64,000 nt of DNA from Melieria omissa. Taxonomy: Eukaryota; Arthropoda; Insecta; Diptera; Ulidiidae. Position 1 is the stretch's first letter, and every line of letters starts with the position of its first letter. Shown piece after piece: positions 60,661 to 64,000 of the stretch. The stretch is from positions 69,289,718 to 69,353,717 of the forward strand of contig OZ020267.1 in assembly GCA_963971225.1 (NCBI GenBank), in the 5' to 3' direction. The notes under the pieces were generated by a model. That model was given only the letters and a program-made list of their open reading frames with translations. It was not told the origin of the DNA and ran no database searches. The position numbers and the translations under genes were made by a program.

Positions 60661-60819
60661 AGAACTATTGGAAGATAGCTAATTTGGTATCAAAAACGAT
60701 TGAAAGGCATATTCTGCTTGCAATTCTTGAAAAAAATAATACTTGTGGTGAACACAAAGTTTTAGTTAACTACTGCCCTTCCTTGCCCCCTTTCCCCTTC
60801 CGATTAAAATGGGTGCTGT

Positions 60820-60958
60820 AACATATATTCGAAAAACAGTATTACATACACAATTAAAAACGGGTGAAATTTGTGGTATATCACAACGGGTCTCATAATA
60901 GGCCTTCGAGTGTGTCTCTTACAGAGGCAGCCACAATAACCTAACCTAACCTAGTTGC
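60820..60958 (+). repeat. Dispersed LINE/SINE-like tail nested in the piggyBac relic
   Basis: 'aaaacgggtgaaatttgtgg' with 'caacgggtctcataatagg' and 'ccttcgagtgtgtctc' matches the copy at about 16745-16815 and ends in a short aacctaacctaaccta tail, as non-LTR retroelements often do. Its position inside the TTAA-bounded element means it inserted after the piggyBac element did. Confidence 0.65.
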
Positions 60959-61158
60959 CCTAATTGCAAACAAATATAGACAAATTTGTTAACTTATTTA
61001 TCTGTAAGATAACAAAGATAATAAAGATTAAAGATAATAGATTATTTTTTATTATAATCGGTCAAAAAATTCATAAAAACAATGCAAAGTACCATATGGG
61101 TGAAATATCACCCGAACATCTTATGTGTGAGTTTTTTTGAACGTCGGATGAGGGTTAA

Positions 61159-62260
61159 ATAAATTGCTTACACTCAATGTTACTCATACGCTCCGTTGTA
61201 CTCATTGATAGGCAAAGAAACGGGGTATATCAAACCAATGAGCAAATTTAGTTGGTCAGTTTATTATATAAAGAAAGTATAAATAGTAAACAAATTAGCA
61301 GATTAAATAAAAGATTAAAGACTGAGCGACCAATGTGATTTGATTTTTCATTGATTTCCACCCAAAACCTATTGGCCACTTTGACTCTATAGAAAATATG
61401 TTTGATTTTTCTTACTCCTTTTGGTTTTTATTGTTCATATTTTACTGTAAGGTATTGATTGAAGTTTCAATTGACTCAGACTGCCAAAAATTAGACTGTA
61501 AGGTAAAACACGTTTTTCTCGAAACTATTTTTTTCAATGCGGTTGACACGATCTCAAGTGTTAATGCAGCGAATGACTTGAAATTTTTAACAGAAATTGT
61601 CAACATTGTCTCGACGTCATGGCTTTTGTAATGTTTTTTTTACTATTTTTAAGAAATTACCAAATATGACAAAAGGAGAAAAAAACTACCTTTATTTTTA
61701 GAAAGACGTCATTTTGTGCAATTTTTTGTTTCAAATCGGTTATGGCCAGTCAATTCTACTTGTACATCCTTATTTAATAAAAATGAACCTTATTTTTATG
61801 TTTCAAACCACCAGGAAGATTGGAATCACGTCAACCAGGAAACATATTTTTTGTTTGAGTCCCCACTTTGCCAGCCTCTACCGACTTCAATTTTGATTTT
61901 ATTTTAATTATTCTACATTTTTATACTTTTCAAGTATCAAAAACATAGATAGAAACATGGATACATGGATAAAAATTATTACTTTTTTATGGCGCCCGTA
62001 AAATCAGCTCAAAATTGAGCCGCTAGACTAGAATACCCACTTAAGTAAGCTTTTTCAGTTGAAGGCTGCCATTTCAACTTTAACTAATCTATTCTTTTGC
62101 TACATGAAACAATTTAACTAATTTAAACAAAAATAATCTCATACTGCACTGAATGCTTGAAAACATAAAAAACTTTCACAGCTTTCACTTTTCAATTCAT
62201 TAAAAATTTCACTATTCTCACAATCAAACTTTTACCTTTTCATTGTACGTTTTCAGCTAC
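61159..62260. other. Intergenic DNA, no gene seen
   Basis: AT-rich. The 77-codon frame at 61398-61631 and the overlapping frames near 61715-61907 show no recognised domain. Confidence 0.4.
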
Positions 62261-64000
62261 CACTCGGTTGCATATTCAAATTCTGCTTTAAAACAAACAA
62301 CCAAATGTCCCAAGGCTTTGAAGACCAGAATATTGCAGCTCTATTCGCATTTATACGTCACCTCAGGGATGGCACGATAGTTCATTTCAAATTCACGTTC
62401 ACTAATCCATTTAACTGTGTATGCTGTTTCAGTTGTTGTTGTTGTTGCTGTTGCTACTGCTACTGGCATCAGCCATTAAAAGGGACCGCCAAGCGTAACG
62501 CCGGCCCACACACATCGCTCGAGCAGCAGACAGTAGAAGCCACCAGCATGTGGAATGGTGACCCGCTGAGTGTTGCAGCAGCCAGTGTCAGAGCCAAAAT
62601 CGCAGCCAGAGCGACAGTGAGACGGTGGTCGACGAACGAGCGAGGCGACCGTGTGGAATTTTAACAAATGACAAAATTCAATTCAGCAACGCAGCACAAT
62701 AAGTTGAAACAAAAGCGGCAAATTGCATGCAATTTATATGCTTTACAAGTTGCTGACAGCTGGCAGCGCTGCCAGCGACAACAACCACAATAACAACAAC
62801 AACAGCAGCACCCACTCGACCAACAACAGCAACGACAATGGCAACGAGCGGCAGCCAAAGCAATGCACCGCTTCCTGACCACTAGTTGTTGTTGTTGTTA
62901 TTGCTGCTTTGCAACAAATTACAATTTGCTATTGCAACAACAACAACAACATGAATGACAATAACAAAAATGGCAACTCTGTGCCTGGCATTGTCAGGAC
63001 ATGCTGCAGCAACATCCGGACGCAGCACTGCTGCTTACCGCACGTAGTGCAACAACAGATAACGTTGGCACTTTTGTTGCTGCTGCTGCTGCTGTTGCTC
63101 ATTGTTGATATGTTGATTGCACTCAATGCAAAATGGCGAAACGCTGAGCGGGTCGAGTGCGCGCGCCGTAAAGCGAATTGCATTGCGGCAAACAAATTTA
63201 TCAAACGGTCTTAAGGTGCGTTATCCCTGCCAGGCTGCCATTCGGCGGCCAGTGTGTGTGTGTTTCGGATTGCTGTGGTGCGTGCTGCCCGGACAGCGCA
63301 AGAAGCAGAGAGCAGAGAGTAAGGGCGAAGCGGCTAAAGGATGTGCGAGGGTTACACGTTAAGATGCAATGTGTGCATTGGTATTTAATGCAATTTCTGG
63401 GGCTGCTGGTGTGTGTCTATGCTCTGTGTTGTTGTGTTTACATATCTGGCGGCCACATGTGCTGCTTCCCTTTATCAGTTGGCTGTCGTTGATGTTGCTG
63501 CTACTACGTCTTCTTCGGTTTCTTGTTCCATTACCTCAACCAACTTGTCTTGGTGCAACTTTTTTTTTCACTCAGCAATGCTGCTTCAACTCGCATGCGC
63601 CATTCAAATCCTTTTCAACCGGCGCGTCTGACTTCTAATGTCTAATGTGGCATCAAGCAAAATGATGAATGTGCATGTTGTGACATTGCGACTGTACGAG
63701 TTCATTGCTGATAATATTGTTTAGATGTTGTAACTATTTCCTATTTCTGTTGTTGTTGTTGTGACAGCTATAATATTGCTTTTCAACTTCAATAATACTT
63801 TTTTTTTTTGGGCCGTTAAAGGTCTTCTTTGATTTTGATTGTTCTTTTTTCTCTGCCTTGAACTGAGTTGTAAATATGAAGCATATTTTTAGGGGTGCAA
63901 CTTGGTACAGTCTACGATTTTGCATAGATTTGAAGAACAGTTGACAGGAAAGAGTAAAGTGACTGTGAGTGACCCTGAAAGTTGCAAAAACAAAAAGTTA
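62261..64000. other. CAA/TTG-rich spacer, possibly leader or intron of an off-window gene
   Basis: GC-richer than most of the window (62480-63300) with runs of CAA, GCT and TTG (62440-62460, 62785-62830, 62882-62900, 63071-63095). Open frames up to 119 codons translate these runs into Cys, Leu, Asn or Gln stretches and overlap on both strands. The texture suits regulatory or untranslated DNA of a fly gene, but no exon boundary can be shown. Confidence 0.35.

Larger units (their letters stand above)
59531..61154 (+). mobile_element. piggyBac-type element relic, TTAA-flanked, 1.6 kb
   Basis: Both ends abut TTAA (59527-59530 and 61155-61158). Terminal repeats are CCCTAATCCGTCGTTC on the left and, inverted, CCCTCATCCGACGTTC on the right (14 of 16 alike). 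The start CCC and TTAA target are piggyBac hallmarks. Further in, ttcgggtgatatttcaccca and variants occur at about 59544 and 59719, and inverted near 61098, as subterminal repeats. An unrelated dispersed repeat sits at about 60820-60955. A full piggyBac element is about 2.5 kb, so the interior is shortened. Confidence 0.85.

Overview
The window looks like a gene-poor piece of a higher fly genome. It is AT-rich, crowded with CAA/TTG and GT/CA microsatellites and tandem arrays, and has short introns with canonical GT-AG ends. The one intact gene reads as an insect calponin-homology protein. A tephritid fruit fly or close relative fits best, but that is inference from texture and gene sequence only.

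Only about 0.6 kb of the 64 kb can be supported as host protein-coding sequence. This is a three-exon gene at 13146-14193 (+) for a transgelin/calponin-family protein, most like Drosophila Chd64. Its short first exon is proposed here from an in-frame ATG and family resemblance, and that exon's splice donor falls inside a GT microsatellite.

Mobile elements found by their ends and coding relics: two internally deleted mariner copies of the Mos1/mauritiana type (5821-6582 and 22212-22951), nearly identical but with different deletion joints; a piggyBac-type relic without visible ends (about 1355-1930, minus); a second piggyBac relic with TTAA-flanked inverted termini (59531-61154); and a decayed element at 35896-37904. 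That last element has imperfect terminal inverted repeats, a flanking target duplication, and a broken ORF of a conserved but poorly described protein family (blocks CDRTGVSDRSAA, VGCDGT, LLHANELPLR). It is the most interesting object here. Short dispersed repeats resembling LINE/SINE tails occur near 16.6-16.8 kb and 60.8-60.95 kb, and another dispersed family at 11.6 and 46.1 kb.

Repeats dominate the rest. Simple arrays: (AAAAT)n at 2.8 kb and its complement (TTTTA)n over about 1 kb at 8.35-9.33 kb, (TCTAG)68 at 30.77 kb, (CTTCTA)n at 46.3-47.0 kb, a degenerate (GTAA)n array at 49.7-50.8 kb and a 2.2-kb TCCA/TCTG array at 27.9-30.1 kb. Minisatellites: a 45-bp unit at 32.9-33.4 kb, a 52-bp unit with a 420-bp higher-order period at 38.2-39.6 kb, a 320-bp unit at 25.2-26.4 kb, and an AT-rich array at 56.3-58.0 kb built around a 16-bp perfect palindrome. 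Several long open frames in these arrays (263, 346 and 366 codons) are translations of simple repeats, not genes.

The remaining stretches are described as intergenic or intronic DNA in which I see no supported gene, tRNA, rRNA or CRISPR.
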